From the NCBI GenBank assembly GCA_020072815.1, contig JAIQGE010000004.1, positions 1 through 64,000 of the forward strand: a stretch of DNA of 64,000 bases, given 5' to 3'. The stretch is from Terriglobia bacterium (GTDB lineage: Bacteria; Acidobacteriota; Terriglobia; Terriglobales; Acidobacteriaceae). Every line of letters begins with the position of its first letter. Positions within the stretch are counted from its first letter, which is position 1. The notes under the pieces are model-generated. The model worked only from the letters and a program-made list of their open reading frames with translations. It ran no database searches and was not told the origin of the DNA. Positions 16,825 to 24,890 of the stretch are shown here, piece after piece. Position numbers and translations under genes: made by a program.

Positions 16825-18207
16825 GTGAAGCTCACAAAGAGCAGAATTCTGATTGCCGTCCTGCTGCTGGCGGGCGTGGCCACAGTTGCCGCTTTCATGC
16901 TGCGCGGCAAGGCGCCGGTGCAGTACTACACCGCGCGCGTCGAACAGGGCGACATCAAGCAAGTGGTGGAGGCCACCGGCACCATCAATGCGGTGATCAC
17001 CGTGCAGGTGGGGTCGCAGGTTTCCGGGACCATCGCCAAGCTGTATGCGGACTTCAACTCGCACGTGAAGAAGGGCCAACTGGTGGCGCAGATTGATCCG
17101 GCGCTGTTTGAAGGGGCCATCGCGCAAGCCAAAGCCGACTTGGAAAATGCCAAGGCCAATTTGGCGGTGGCCGTGGCCAATACCGTCAAGGCCCGGGCCA
17201 ACGCCGTCCAGACCAAAGCGGATTATGCGCGCGGATTGGGGTTGGCCCAGCAAGGCGTGATCAGCCCGCAGGCCCTGGACCTGGCCAAGGCCAACGCCGA
17301 AAGCGCGGAAGCCCAGGTGGCAGCGGCCCTGGCATCAGAGCAGCAAGCGCGCGCGCAGGTCCTGCAGAAGCAGGCCGCGGTGCAAGTTTCGCAGACCAAC
17401 CTGGATTACACCACCATCCACGCGCCGATTGACGGCACCGTGGTGGCGCGCAACGTGGACGTAGGCCAAACGGTGGCCGCTTCACTGCAAGCTCCCACGC
17501 TGTTCACCATCGCACAAGACCTCACCAAGATGCAGGTCTACGCCAAGACCGATGAATCCGACGTCGGGCAGATTCGCGCCGGCCAGAAAGTCTCTTTCAA
17601 AGTAGACGCCTACCCGCGCGACACATTCTCCGGCGTGGTTTCCCAGGTGCGCATGAACTCCACCGTGGTGCAGAACGTGGTGACCTATGACACCATCATT
17701 GACTTCAACAATCCTGACCTGAAACTGTTTCCCGGCATGACCGCTTACGTGACCATCCCGGTGGCGACTGTGGCCAATGTCGCGAAGATTCCCAACGGCG
17801 CTTTGCGTTACAAGCCGGACTTGTCGCCTGAAGAAATCCGCGCGCTCTACCAGAAATACGGAATTCCCGAGAGCATCGGCCCGCGACCGCAGCCAGCCAA
17901 GGGAGACAACGCGCCGGCAGCCAAAGGCCGGCCGGGAAGCGTGGCTGTCGCGAAGCCTCCGGCCCCAATTGGCGAGGGCCAGGGTGCGCGCAGTGAAACC
18001 CAGGTGGTGTGGAAGCTGCTTCCTGACCAGACCCTGGCGCCGGTGCGCATCAAGACCGGCATCACCGACCACACTTTCACCGAGTTGGTCCAGGAATTGA
18101 ACGGCGCGTTGAAGGACGGGGATGAGCTGGTCACCGGCGTCGCCCAAGGACGCAGCTCCGGCAGCGCTCCGCGCATGGGCGGGCCCGGCGCGCCGCGTGG
18201 ACGCTAA
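16825..18207 (+). CDS. MacA-like periplasmic adaptor (HlyD/RND membrane fusion family)
   Basis: The 460-residue protein has one N-terminal transmembrane segment (about 8-26). A barrel-sandwich half (TINAVITVQVGSQVSGTIAKLYADFNS), a long alpha-helical hairpin (about 90-190, Ala/Lys/Gln-rich), and the second lipoyl half (LDYTTIHAPIDGTVVARNVDVGQTV) follow. It would bridge the inner-membrane permease and an outer-membrane channel. An insert of Pro/Ala-rich residues (about 355-395) interrupts the membrane-proximal domain. The ATPase gene follows after 3 nt and two permeases come next, so this is the first gene of a MacAB-like export operon. No TolC-type gene is present here. Confidence 0.85.
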   Translation: MKLTKSRILIAVLLLAGVATVAAFMLRGKAPVQYYTARVEQGDIKQVVEATGTINAVITVQVGSQVSGTIAKLYADFNSHVKKGQLVAQIDPALFEGAIAQAKADLENAKANLAVAVANTVKARANAVQTKADYARGLGLAQQGVISPQALDLAKANAESAEAQVAAALASEQQARAQVLQKQAAVQVSQTNLDYTTIHAPIDGTVVARNVDVGQTVAASLQAPTLFTIAQDLTKMQVYAKTDESDVGQIRAGQKVSFKVDAYPRDTFSGVVSQVRMNSTVVQNVVTYDTIIDFNNPDLKLFPGMTAYVTIPVATVANVAKIPNGALRYKPDLSPEEIRALYQKYGIPESIGPRPQPAKGDNAPAAKGRPGSVAVAKPPAPIGEGQGARSETQVVWKLLPDQTLAPVRIKTGITDHTFTELVQELNGALKDGDELVTGVAQGRSSGSAPRMGGPGAPRGR

Positions 18208-18210
18208 CGT

Positions 18211-19017
18211 GTGGGCATGAGCGCACCCGCACCCAACTCGCCCAGCGCTACGCAAGTTCTCCCCACTGCACCGGCGACAGGACAAGTGGTCATTGACGTG
18301 GCCGACCTGCACAAGACCTACCAGTTGGGCGAAACCCAGGTGCACGCTCTGCGCGGCATCAACCTCCAGATCCGCCAAGGGGAATTTGTGGCCATCATGG
18401 GCGCCAGCGGCAGCGGCAAATCCACTTTTATGAACATTGTCGGATGCCTGGATAAGCCCAGTTCCGGAAAGTATCTGCTGGAAGGCATTGACGTGGCCGG
18501 GCTGGAAAAGCGCGAGCTGGCCGGCATTCGCAACCGTAAAATCGGCTTCGTATTTCAGGGATTCAACTTGCTGGCCCGCACCACGGCGCTGGAAAACACC
18601 GAACTGCCCACGCTCTACGCGCGCATTGACAAGACGGAACGCCACCAACGCGCCGTGGACGCGCTGAAGATGGTCGGCCTGGCGGAGCGCATGGACCATT
18701 ACCCTTCGCAGCTCTCCGGCGGCCAGCAACAACGCGTGGCTATTGCCCGCGCACTGGTCAACCGCCCTTCGATCCTGCTGGCGGACGAGCCCACGGGCAA
18801 CCTGGACAGCCGGACGTCGGTGGAAGTCATGGAGATTTTTCAGTCGCTCAACCAGCGCGGCTTGACCATCATCCTGGTGACGCACGAGCACGATATCGCG
18901 CAGTTCGCCAAGCGGAGCATTGTCTTTCGCGACGGCAAGATCCGGCGGGATGAGACCATCGCCAACCAGGCGGTGGCGTCCGACGTGCTGAAGACCATGC
19001 CGGCGGTGGAAGAGTAG
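18211..19017 (+). CDS. ABC transporter ATP-binding protein (MacB/LolD type)
   Basis: A 268-residue stand-alone nucleotide-binding domain carries Walker [10 protein letters not shown]-loop FVFQGFNLL, signature [15 protein letters not shown], Walker [11 protein letters not shown]-loop GNLDS and H-loop VTHEHD. It belongs to the LolD/MacB/FtsE group that powers FtsX-type permeases. In E. coli MacB this domain is fused to the permease; here it is separate and followed by two permeases. Starts at GTG 18211 and ATG 18217 are both possible. Its 5' neighbour is the adaptor gene with a 3-nt gap, so it is co-transcribed. Confidence 0.9.
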   Translation: MGMSAPAPNSPSATQVLPTAPATGQVVIDVADLHKTYQLGETQVHALRGINLQIRQGEFVAIMGASGSGKSTFMNIVGCLDKPSSGKYLLEGIDVAGLEKRELAGIRNRKIGFVFQGFNLLARTTALENTELPTLYARIDKTERHQRAVDALKMVGLAERMDHYPSQLSGGQQQRVAIARALVNRPSILLADEPTGNLDSRTSVEVMEIFQSLNQRGLTIILVTHEHDIAQFAKRSIVFRDGKIRRDETIANQAVASDVLKTMPAVEE

Positions 19018-19024
19018 AAAGTTT

Positions 19025-20245
19025 ATGGATTTGCTTTCCACAATCCGCACAGCATTCCGCGCTCTCACGCGCAACAAGATGCGCTCCGTCCTCACCATGC
19101 TGGGGATCATCATCGGCGTGGGCGCGGTGATCGCGCTGGTGGGGATTGGCCAGGGCGCGGACCAGACCATGCAAAAGCAGATCGCCAACCTGGGATCCAA
19201 CATGCTGTTTGTCAGCTCCGGTTCCAGGAACCTGGGCGGCTTGCGGCTGGGCTGGGGAGCCACCAAAACCCTGGTGCGCGACGACGTCACCGCCATGGTG
19301 AAGGAGTGCCACGCCGTGGAGTCGGCTGCGCCGGGCACGCAAACCACCGCGCAGGTAGTCTACGGCAACGACAATTGGGGCACGCGCATTACCGGCACCA
19401 CGCCGGAGTATTTTGACATTCGCACATGGCCGTTCCAGAACGGCGCCAGCTTCACCGCGGACGACGTCACCACCGCGGCCAACGTGGCGGTGATTGGCGA
19501 TACGGTGCGCAAGAACCTTTTTGCCGTGACCGATCCCGTGGGCAAGACCATCCGCATCGGGAATTTGCCGTTCCTGGTGGTGGGCGTGCTGGTGGCCAAG
19601 GGACAATCGCCGGCCATGAGTGAGGACCAGGACGACACCATCATTGTCCCCATCACCACTCTGCAAAAGAAGATTACGGGACAGACCTGGCTGCGCTTTG
19701 TGATGGTGTCTGCCAAGTCGCGCGGGGCCAGCTACGCGGCGCAACAGCAGATTGAATCGCTGCTGCGTGACCGTCACCGCATTCGCGAAGGCGAGCCCAA
19801 TGACTTTACCGTGCGCAACCTGGCCGAGTTTGCCGAAGCGGCGTCGGAGACCAGCAGCGTGATGACGCTGCTGCTCGGCTCCATCGCCGGCATCTCGTTG
19901 CTGGTGGGCGGAGTGATGATCATGAACATCATGCTGGTTTCGGTCACCGAGCGCACGCGGGAGATCGGCATCCGCCTGGCGATTGGCGCGACGGAGAGTG
20001 ACGTCCAGTGGCAATTCCTGACCGAAGCCGTGGTGATCAGCTTGATTGGCGGCGCGATTGGCATTGTCCTGGGCGTGAGCGCCTCGTTTGCCATTTCCAC
20101 CACCGTGGGATGGCCCATCCTGGTTTCCCCCACGGCCATTGCCGCAGCCGTGGGCGTGGCCATGGCGGTGGGAATTTTCTTTGGCTTTTATCCGGCGCAG
20201 AAAGCGGCCCAACTGGACCCCATTGAGGCGCTGCGCTACGAATAA
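19025..20245 (+). CDS. MacB-like FtsX permease, first of tandem pair
   Basis: The 406-residue permease has an N-terminal helix after RNKMRSVLTMLGIIIGVGAVIALVGIG, a large periplasmic MacB_PCD domain (about 50-270), and three C-terminal helices of the FtsX domain with TERTREIGIRLAIGAT. It ends in QKAAQLDPIEALRYE, the usual MacB terminus. It starts 7 nt after the ATPase gene. With its downstream paralogue it probably forms a heterodimer driven by that ATPase. Substrate is unknown; macrolide, peptide or lipoprotein-like cargo are known in the family. Confidence 0.88.
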   Translation: MDLLSTIRTAFRALTRNKMRSVLTMLGIIIGVGAVIALVGIGQGADQTMQKQIANLGSNMLFVSSGSRNLGGLRLGWGATKTLVRDDVTAMVKECHAVESAAPGTQTTAQVVYGNDNWGTRITGTTPEYFDIRTWPFQNGASFTADDVTTAANVAVIGDTVRKNLFAVTDPVGKTIRIGNLPFLVVGVLVAKGQSPAMSEDQDDTIIVPITTLQKKITGQTWLRFVMVSAKSRGASYAAQQQIESLLRDRHRIREGEPNDFTVRNLAEFAEAASETSSVMTLLLGSIAGISLLVGGVMIMNIMLVSVTERTREIGIRLAIGATESDVQWQFLTEAVVISLIGGAIGIVLGVSASFAISTTVGWPILVSPTAIAAAVGVAMAVGIFFGFYPAQKAAQLDPIEALRYE

Positions 20246-20270
20246 GCGCTTGCCTTAGAGTGACAACAGA

Positions 20271-21488
20271 ATGTTTTTTGAGACCATCATCCGCGAAGTG
20301 TTCAAGGCGCTGGTCCGCAACCGCGTCCGCAGCCTGCTGACCATGCTGGGAATCATTATGGGCGTGGGCTCGTTCATTTGCGTGGTGGCGGTGGGCAACG
20401 CAGGGTCCAGCCGCGTGGAAGAGCAACTCCACAACGTCGGCGACAACCTGATCTGGGTGGAAGCCGGCAGCCGCGCGCGCAGCGGAGTCCGCGTTGGCAG
20501 CAGGGGGACCAAGACGTTGATTGCGGGAGATGCGCGGGCCGTGCTGGAGCAGATTCCGGGCATCAAGAGCGCGTCTCCGAACGTTGACGGCCACCTCCAG
20601 GTCATCTATGGAAACTTGAACTGGGGCACGCAGTATCGCGGCGTGAGTCCCGACTACTTTGACATTCGCAAGTGGGAGATCCAGTACGGCAGCGCTTTCA
20701 CCCAGGAAGATATGGACCAGAACTCGGCGGTCTGCGTGCTGGGTTACACCGTGGCGACAAACCTGTTCGGCGAAGATGACCCCATCAGCAAGACCGTCAA
20801 CGCCAAAGGCGTTCCCTTCAAAGTGATCGGCGTGCTTAAACCCAAAGGGTTCTCCGCCACGGGCCAGGACCAGGACGATTTCGTCGTCATGCCGATGACT
20901 ACGGCGCAAAAACGAATCACCGGAGTGGAGTGGCTAGACGACATCTACTTCTCCGCCACTTCGCGCGAGACCATTCCCGAAACCACCAAGCAGATCATCG
21001 CTCTGATGCGGGAACGCCATCACCTGCGTGCGGGCGACGACGATGACTTCAACATCCGCACACCGGAAGAACTCATCCGCGCGCAACTGGCCGCGGCCAA
21101 CATCTTTACCTGGCTGCTGGGCAGCGCGGCGTCATTGTCGCTGCTGGTGGGGGGCATCGGCATCATGAACATCATGCTGGTCTCGGTCACGCAGCGCACG
21201 CGGGAGATCGGCATACGCCTGGCCGTCGGCGCCACGGAGCAGGACATTCAAGCGCAATTCCTGAGCGAAGCCGTGGTCATGAGCCTGATCGGCGGCGTCA
21301 TGGGCGTGGTCGCCGGCATCGCCGGGGCGTTTCTGCTGAAGACGACGCTGCACTGGGAAATGCAACTGTCTTCACAAGTCATGGTGATTGCCGGCGTGTT
21401 CTCAGCTGCTGTAGGAATCTTCTTCGGCTACTACCCGGCAAGAAAAGCGGCGCAGCTGGATCCGATTGAGGGGCTGCGGTACGAGTAG
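20271..21488 (+). CDS. MacB-like FtsX permease, second of tandem pair
   Basis: The 405-residue permease has the same domain order as the gene upstream and shares its main motifs: VRSLLTMLGIIMGVG, a periplasmic domain with DYFDIRKWEIQYG, TQRTREIGIRLAVGATE, and the end RKAAQLDPIEGLRYE. Similarity between the two is plain but far from identity, so the duplication is old. The gap to the preceding gene is 25 nt. This closes the operon; the truncated antitoxin that follows begins 10 nt after the stop and is not likely a functional part of it. Confidence 0.88.
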   Translation: MFFETIIREVFKALVRNRVRSLLTMLGIIMGVGSFICVVAVGNAGSSRVEEQLHNVGDNLIWVEAGSRARSGVRVGSRGTKTLIAGDARAVLEQIPGIKSASPNVDGHLQVIYGNLNWGTQYRGVSPDYFDIRKWEIQYGSAFTQEDMDQNSAVCVLGYTVATNLFGEDDPISKTVNAKGVPFKVIGVLKPKGFSATGQDQDDFVVMPMTTAQKRITGVEWLDDIYFSATSRETIPETTKQIIALMRERHHLRAGDDDDFNIRTPEELIRAQLAAANIFTWLLGSAASLSLLVGGIGIMNIMLVSVTQRTREIGIRLAVGATEQDIQAQFLSEAVVMSLIGGVMGVVAGIAGAFLLKTTLHWEMQLSSQVMVIAGVFSAAVGIFFGYYPARKAAQLDPIEGLRYE

Positions 21489-21497
21489 AGCGACTTT

Positions 21498-21722
21498 ATG
21501 AAGCAACTGAAGAAAAGCAAACGACCTGTCGTGCTTACGGTGAAGGGGAAGGCGGCAGCCATTGTGCAGGACGCCGAGGCCTACCAGCGTCTGCTCGATA
21601 TCGCCGCCCAAGCTGATCCACGGGAAGGCATCCGCCAGGGCCTGGAGCAGGCGAAAAGAGAGGTCCGGCCGGTCAGAGAATTTTTTGACGAGTTCGAAGC
21701 CACCCATGGCATACCTGGTTAA
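21498..21722 (+). CDS. N-terminally truncated Phd/YefM-type antitoxin
   Basis: The 74-residue reading matches the middle and C-terminal part of Phd/YefM antitoxins (LKKSKRPVVLTVKGKAAAIVQDAEAYQRLL), then the toxin-binding tail with REGIRQGLEQAKR..VREFFDEFEATHGIPG. The family normally has about 20-25 more residues at the N-terminus that start the DNA-binding fold. Here the permease stop lies in the same frame only four codons upstream, so that part is missing. The following toxin is also broken. The gene is probably non-functional or only a residual toxin-binding fragment. Confidence 0.6.
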   Translation: MKQLKKSKRPVVLTVKGKAAAIVQDAEAYQRLLDIAAQADPREGIRQGLEQAKREVRPVREFFDEFEATHGIPG

Positions 21723-21807
21723 CATGGGTGAGAGGATTTATTGGAATTCCTTGGGGAGAAGTTCTTTTCGAACGAGCTTTAGGCCTTTTCCTTCGACCAT
21801 CACGTAG
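21706..21807 (+). pseudogene. Remnant of a ParE/RelE-type toxin gene
   Basis: An ATG at 21706 overlaps the end of the antitoxin in another frame, the usual gene order of such modules. Its first ten codons read MAYLVNMGER, the start of many toxins paired with this antitoxin type. After about 21735 the similarity stops and the frame reads into the end of the convergent gene at 21738, ending at 21807. The toxin is therefore truncated after about ten residues. The assignment rests on this short N-terminal match plus gene order. Confidence 0.45.
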
Positions 21808-22226
21808 TCGTAAAACCCGCAATTCTGTTCGCCCGGGCAGCCATTGATCTTGATCAGCCGGCTGTTGGGATGGAACTCCATGCGCAAGAGCTCTTCGTGT
21901 TTTTCCATCCACGCGAGGGGAAGGTCTGCAACCGCAAAGCCGTCGTAAACCATTCCGGTGATTGAGTCCACAACTACAAATGTGCTGCATCCGGCTCCGC
22001 AGCCCCATCGTGGAACAGTGCAGTGACCGGCAAACTCCACCGGCGACTTCGCCCCTTCACGAATCACGGTGCGAAACCTTCGCCAATCTCCGCGGAGTTT
22101 TGGCGCAACCGGAACGCCGGTGTACACCGGTTCAACCGCGTAGTCTTTGAAATCAGGGCGGGAGGCGGTACGCTGCTGCGCCCAGCCCGCGGCGCCAATC
22201 ATCAGGAGCAAACATATTGCTTTCAT
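21738..22226 (-). CDS. Hypothetical secreted protein
   Basis: The start at 22226 gives 162 residues with a short signal peptide (MKAICLLLMIGAAGWAQQ). The frame extends upstream to 22403 through the repeat next to tRNA-Lys, which should not be counted. The mature part has four Cys residues in a cluster (GHCTVPRWGCGAGC and GCPGEQNCGFYDY) that probably form disulfides, and VVVDSITGMVYDGFAV. I do not recognise a named family; similar Cys-containing periplasmic proteins of unknown role occur in Gram-negative genomes. It ends inside the broken toxin remnant. Confidence 0.65.
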   Translation of the reverse strand: MKAICLLLMIGAAGWAQQRTASRPDFKDYAVEPVYTGVPVAPKLRGDWRRFRTVIREGAKSPVEFAGHCTVPRWGCGAGCSTFVVVDSITGMVYDGFAVADLPLAWMEKHEELLRMEFHPNSRLIKINGCPGEQNCGFYDYVMVEGKGLKLVRKELLPKEFQ

Positions 22227-22257
22227 GAGCAGCTCAAGGAGACTAGGAACCTTAAAC

Positions 22258-22278
22258 GGTGAGCGCGGCTGGATTCGA
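22258..22278 (-). repeat. 21-bp duplicate of the tRNA-Lys 3' end (att-like)
   Basis: These 21 bases are identical to 22405-22425, which cover the tRNA-Lys from its CC end through the acceptor strand and T arm to the T loop. Direct duplication of a tRNA 3' end is the mark left by integrases. The two copies are 126 bp apart, far too close for a normal island. Confidence 0.6.
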
Positions 22279-22295
22279 TCTTGAGCCGTGCAAGA

Positions 22296-22395
22296 CCTCA
22301 GCGGGGAGGCCGACTTGCGCGCCGAGCCGCTTGCGTCAAGCGCAGAAAAATGTCCGCAAGCATCTAAGCCCGCGAGCGGTTTGGAGCGTAGCGAC
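22296..22395. repeat. ncRNA-adjacent repeat, copy A (downstream of tRNA-Lys)
   Basis: This stretch is clearly similar to 33185-33287, which lies directly 3' of the SRP RNA gene. The best part is AGGCCGrCTTGCGCGCCGAG followed by a matching TCAAGCGCAGAA; the end GCGnAGCGrCArAAA is also shared. In copy A a CGCTTG-CGT-CAAGCG hairpin is perfect. It fills nearly all the space between the tRNA and its duplicated 3' end. Confidence 0.6.
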
Positions 22396-22403
22396 AGAAA
22401 CAA

Positions 22404-22479
22404 TGGTGAGCGCGGCTGGATTCGAACCAGCGACCCACGCCTTAAAAGGGCGTTGCTCTACCAACTGAGCTACGCGCCC
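22404..22479 (-). tRNA. tRNA-Lys (anticodon TTT)
   Basis: The reverse strand folds into a complete 76-nt cloverleaf. The acceptor is GGGCGCG/CGCGCTC with one G-U pair, the D arm is GCTC/GAGC, and the anticodon stem is ACGCC/GGCGT with loop CTTTTAA giving anticodon TTT. The T arm is GCTGG-TTCGAAT-CCAGC and CCA is encoded. It reads AAA and AAG lysine codons and is charged by the lysS product. The 3' end is duplicated downstream at 22258-22278. Confidence 0.97.
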
Positions 22480-22573
22480 ACACTCTTTCTAATTTATCAC
22501 AGCCGCGGTTTCGCGCCGGGCTGCGGCCCGTCGTGATTTCCACAGTTCTGCCGCGCCCTATTCAATCCGTCGC

Positions 22574-22600
22574 GAAAAAAAGCAGCCCGCAGGCTGCTTT
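22574..22600 (-). terminator. Intrinsic terminator of the outer-membrane barrel gene
   Basis: On the minus strand AAAGCAGCC-TGCG-GGCTGCTTT is followed by a run of T. The perfect 9-bp stem sits 24 nt after the stop codon of the gene ending at 22624 and separates it from tRNA-Lys. Confidence 0.8.
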
Positions 22601-22623
22601 CGTGATCGGCGATGCTGCTGGCT

Positions 22624-23211
22624 TTAGAAACGGATCTGCGGACCGGCAGTTACGCGAATATTGTGGTGCGTGCCGCTGGCGAAGTAAATTTCGTCGCCAA
22701 CTTCCGCGCGGAAGCTGAGCTTGTGTCCAAACTCGATCCCGCCGCCGGGATAAAGGACTCCCTTGGTGACACCGTCATTGATGTTCCCGATCTGGGTGCT
22801 GATGGCGCCGGCCGTGACTGGCCCGCCCACGCCAAAGTTCAACAGTCCGGCCTTGGCCATCACGAAGATGCGAACGTCGCCGGTGCTTTGGAACTTGAGA
22901 CCGGCCACGCCGTGAAGCAGCCTCAGAGTGGACCGCGTAGTGGTGGTCAAAGTGCCCACGGTGACGGTCTGGGTCTTGGTCTTTTCAAAGTCGTACGCCA
23001 TCTCAGCTTCCAGGACTACGTTCGGCGACGCGTTGATGCCAACCCGAGCGCCCACGCCGAGCATGTTAACGTCGGCTCCCCCCTGGCGGGTGAAGTTAAG
23101 AAAAGCACCCAGGTTGCCGCGGTTGTAATCGCTGGTGGACTGGGCCCATGCGCCAGGCGCCAGACAGGCAAAAAACAGAGCAAGTGCACCTAAGATTGCT
23201 AAACGTTTCAT
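22624..23211 (-). CDS. Outer-membrane beta-barrel protein, paralogue 1
   Basis: The start ATG 23211, behind GGGAGGAA, gives 195 residues with signal peptide (cleavage near AWAQ). The mature part is a series of alternating strands (NLGAFLNFTRQ, VGARVGINASPNVVLEAEMAYDFEK, STLRLLHGVAGLKFQ, IFVMAKAGLLNFGVGG, IEFGHKLSFRAEVGDEIYF). It ends in Phe (HHNIRVTAGPQIRF), the usual signal for the BAM complex, and looks like an eight-stranded OmpA/OmpW-type barrel. A tandem paralogue lies 430 bp upstream. The longer reading to 23334 lacks support. Role unknown. Confidence 0.75.
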   Translation of the reverse strand: MKRLAILGALALFFACLAPGAWAQSTSDYNRGNLGAFLNFTRQGGADVNMLGVGARVGINASPNVVLEAEMAYDFEKTKTQTVTVGTLTTTTRSTLRLLHGVAGLKFQSTGDVRIFVMAKAGLLNFGVGGPVTAGAISTQIGNINDGVTKGVLYPGGGIEFGHKLSFRAEVGDEIYFASGTHHNIRVTAGPQIRF

Positions 23212-23640
23212 ACTTGTGCGTTCCTCCCGCAGTAGGTTCAAGAAACTCCCAACGGCACCCGAGTCCGTTTGACTCGCCAGTCTGAATTGCAGGTGCGTTG
23301 CGTTTCTCATGTCAGTCTGATGCCGCGGAGGCAATTTAGGTAGCCTGCGGCGAACAACCTGCCTTCCCGCGATTCGGGGCGTCAGGCAGCTTTATCACGG
23401 CCCTTGTGTAATGCACGGGCGAGTGCCGGAACGAGCCCGCGGAGGGCGTGTGCGACTCAGGGGACACTAAGACTTCATGAAGCTGGGCGGCCCAGTCTTT
23501 GACTGGCTCATGTTTGAGAAAAATGCGGGCGACCCAGCCGCAACGCGGTTGGATTGAAGAAGAATTTGCTTCGCTCACGCACGACTAAGCATTGAGGCTG
23601 GGCCCCCGCTGCTTTCGAAGCCAAATCGATGATATGCGTT
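23212..23640. other. Intergenic region between the two barrel genes
   Basis: This 429-bp stretch should hold the leader of the downstream barrel gene and the end of the upstream one. A minus frame of 80 codons exists but has no signal, domain or ribosome site. I see no RNA gene, strong hairpin or known repeat. Confidence 0.4.
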
Positions 23641-24246
23641 TCAGAAACGGAACTGCGGGCCCACGGTCACGCGGATGTTGTGGTGCAGGCCGTTGGCGGA
23701 GTAAATCTCGTCGCCGATCTCCGCGCGCACGCTGAGCCACGTGCGTCCCCACTCAACGCCGCCGCCGGGGTAGTAAATCATCTTGGTGTCACCATCAGTA
23801 ATATTTCCGATCTGGCTGCCGATGGCGCCGGCGGTGGCTGGACCACCCAGGCCAAAGTTCAGCAGTCCGGCTTTGGCCAGGGCGAAGTAGCGGAAGTTGC
23901 CGGTGGTTTGCACCTTGGCGCCGAACACCGCATGCAGCAAGCGCAGGCTGGACCGCGTGGTATTGGTCACGCCGCCGGCCGTCACCGTCTGGGTCTTGGT
24001 TTTTTCAAAGTCATACGCCATCTCCGCTTCCAGCACCACGTGCCGGTGGACGTTGAAGCCGATCCGTCCGCCCGCGCCCAGCAGGTTAAAGCCCGCTCCC
24101 TGCTGCCGGGTGAAATCAACAAAACCACCCAGCGCGCCGTGGTTGTATGGATTTTTGTCAGCGGTATCAGGCATCTGGGCCGCAGCGCGCGGCGCCAGCC
24201 AGGCAAGAGACAGAGCAAGAATAAGTAAGATTGCTGAACGTTTCAT
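23641..24246 (-). CDS. Outer-membrane beta-barrel protein, paralogue 2
   Basis: The ATG at 24246 gives 201 residues: signal peptide (MKRSAILLILALSLAWLAP, cleavage near AAAQ) and a barrel-like strand pattern that matches the gene downstream nearly strand for strand. Shared segments include VVLEAEMAYDFEKTKTQTVT, ALAKAGLLNFGLGGP and GDEIYSANGLHHNIRVT, and the last residue is Phe. Conservation is highest in the strands and weakest in loops, as expected for diverged surface barrels. It is a separate transcription unit by spacing. Confidence 0.75.
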   Translation of the reverse strand: MKRSAILLILALSLAWLAPRAAAQMPDTADKNPYNHGALGGFVDFTRQQGAGFNLLGAGGRIGFNVHRHVVLEAEMAYDFEKTKTQTVTAGGVTNTTRSSLRLLHAVFGAKVQTTGNFRYFALAKAGLLNFGLGGPATAGAIGSQIGNITDGDTKMIYYPGGGVEWGRTWLSVRAEIGDEIYSANGLHHNIRVTVGPQFRF

Positions 24247-24443
24247 GTGTATGCTTTTCTCCCGAAATTTGATGTCGCGACGGCAACCTGGGCTGTCTGC
24301 GGACAAAAGATCCGCTCGACGTCCCGCAAGCTCCCCCTTGACGTTTGCACCGCTTGAACCCAAAATTGAACTTTGATTCTATATGCTACCTTACTCCTGC
24401 GCGCGAAGACCACGCGCCGGAACACGCAAGCGGAGGGACGTAT

Positions 24444-24716
24444 ATGCCCCAAGGGACCCTGGACATCATGAAGCTGGACGGCCAGCCGGTGACCTACCAA
24501 GTCATGTTCGAACAAAACCCCGGCGGAACATTCGTGGCCCGCGTGGACGGCGACGAGCTGGTGCCGTTCATGCATGAAGAAATGCGCGTCGCGCTTCCCA
24601 CCGCCCAGACCGCCGCGCAACGCGTGGAGAAGGAAGGCCGGGTGCGCGTCCCCGGCGTGTTCCTGGAAGAAAACAATCTGCACGCGGTCATGGAGTATTT
24701 GGAAGAAGACATATAA
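24444..24716 (+). CDS. Small conserved hypothetical protein
   Basis: A 90-residue cytoplasmic protein starts at ATG 24444 after GGAGGG; the frame is open to 24345 but the ribosome site fixes the start. The first half is strand-rich (GTLDIMKLDGQPVTYQVMFEQN), the second helical with a conserved-looking VRVPGVFLEENNLHAVMEYLEED end. There are no Cys residues and no known motif in my reading. It stands alone between the barrel gene and the YpdA-like reductase. Confidence 0.6.
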   Translation: MPQGTLDIMKLDGQPVTYQVMFEQNPGGTFVARVDGDELVPFMHEEMRVALPTAQTAAQRVEKEGRVRVPGVFLEENNLHAVMEYLEEDI

Positions 24717-24890
24717 GAATCGCCGGGATCGCCGGGATCGCCGTGATCGGAAAGCAAAGAATTACGGCGGAGGCGCGGAGAGACAAATCTACCGCGCGGC
24801 GCGGAGAAGAATCAGAAACATCCACCACGGAGACACCGAGGCACGGAGAAATTCGATTTGCGGGATTTTCGATTCCGGCGATGTCGGCGA
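24717..24890. repeat. Intergenic repeats: GATCGCCGG tandem and 'caccacggagacaccgaggcacggag' type
   Basis: The segment starts with three near-tandem GATCGCCGG units, then holds a Chi-like purine-rich repeat (ACCACGGAGACACCGAGGCACGGAG), and ends with the same GATCGCCGG type in inverse orientation running into the stop of the gene at 24891. Related copies lie near 28880-28960, 48700-48880, 58265-58340 and 63780-63960, always between genes. Confidence 0.55.

Noticed and set aside
17482-19347. 621-codon open frame on the minus strand
   Set aside because: It lies opposite the adaptor, ATPase and permease genes, is rich in His/Arg/Gln/Val as expected of an antisense frame of GC-rich genes, and has no domain.
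18869-20212. 447-codon minus frame opposite the first MacB permease
   Set aside because: His/Gly/Arg-rich antisense composition, no ribosome site, no domain.
22259-22536. Short plus frames across tRNA-Lys and its repeat
   Set aside because: They run through a verified tRNA gene and a repeat; no ribosome site.
23336-23578. 80-codon minus frame between the barrel genes
   Set aside because: No start signal, no signal peptide or motif, and odd composition; probably non-coding.
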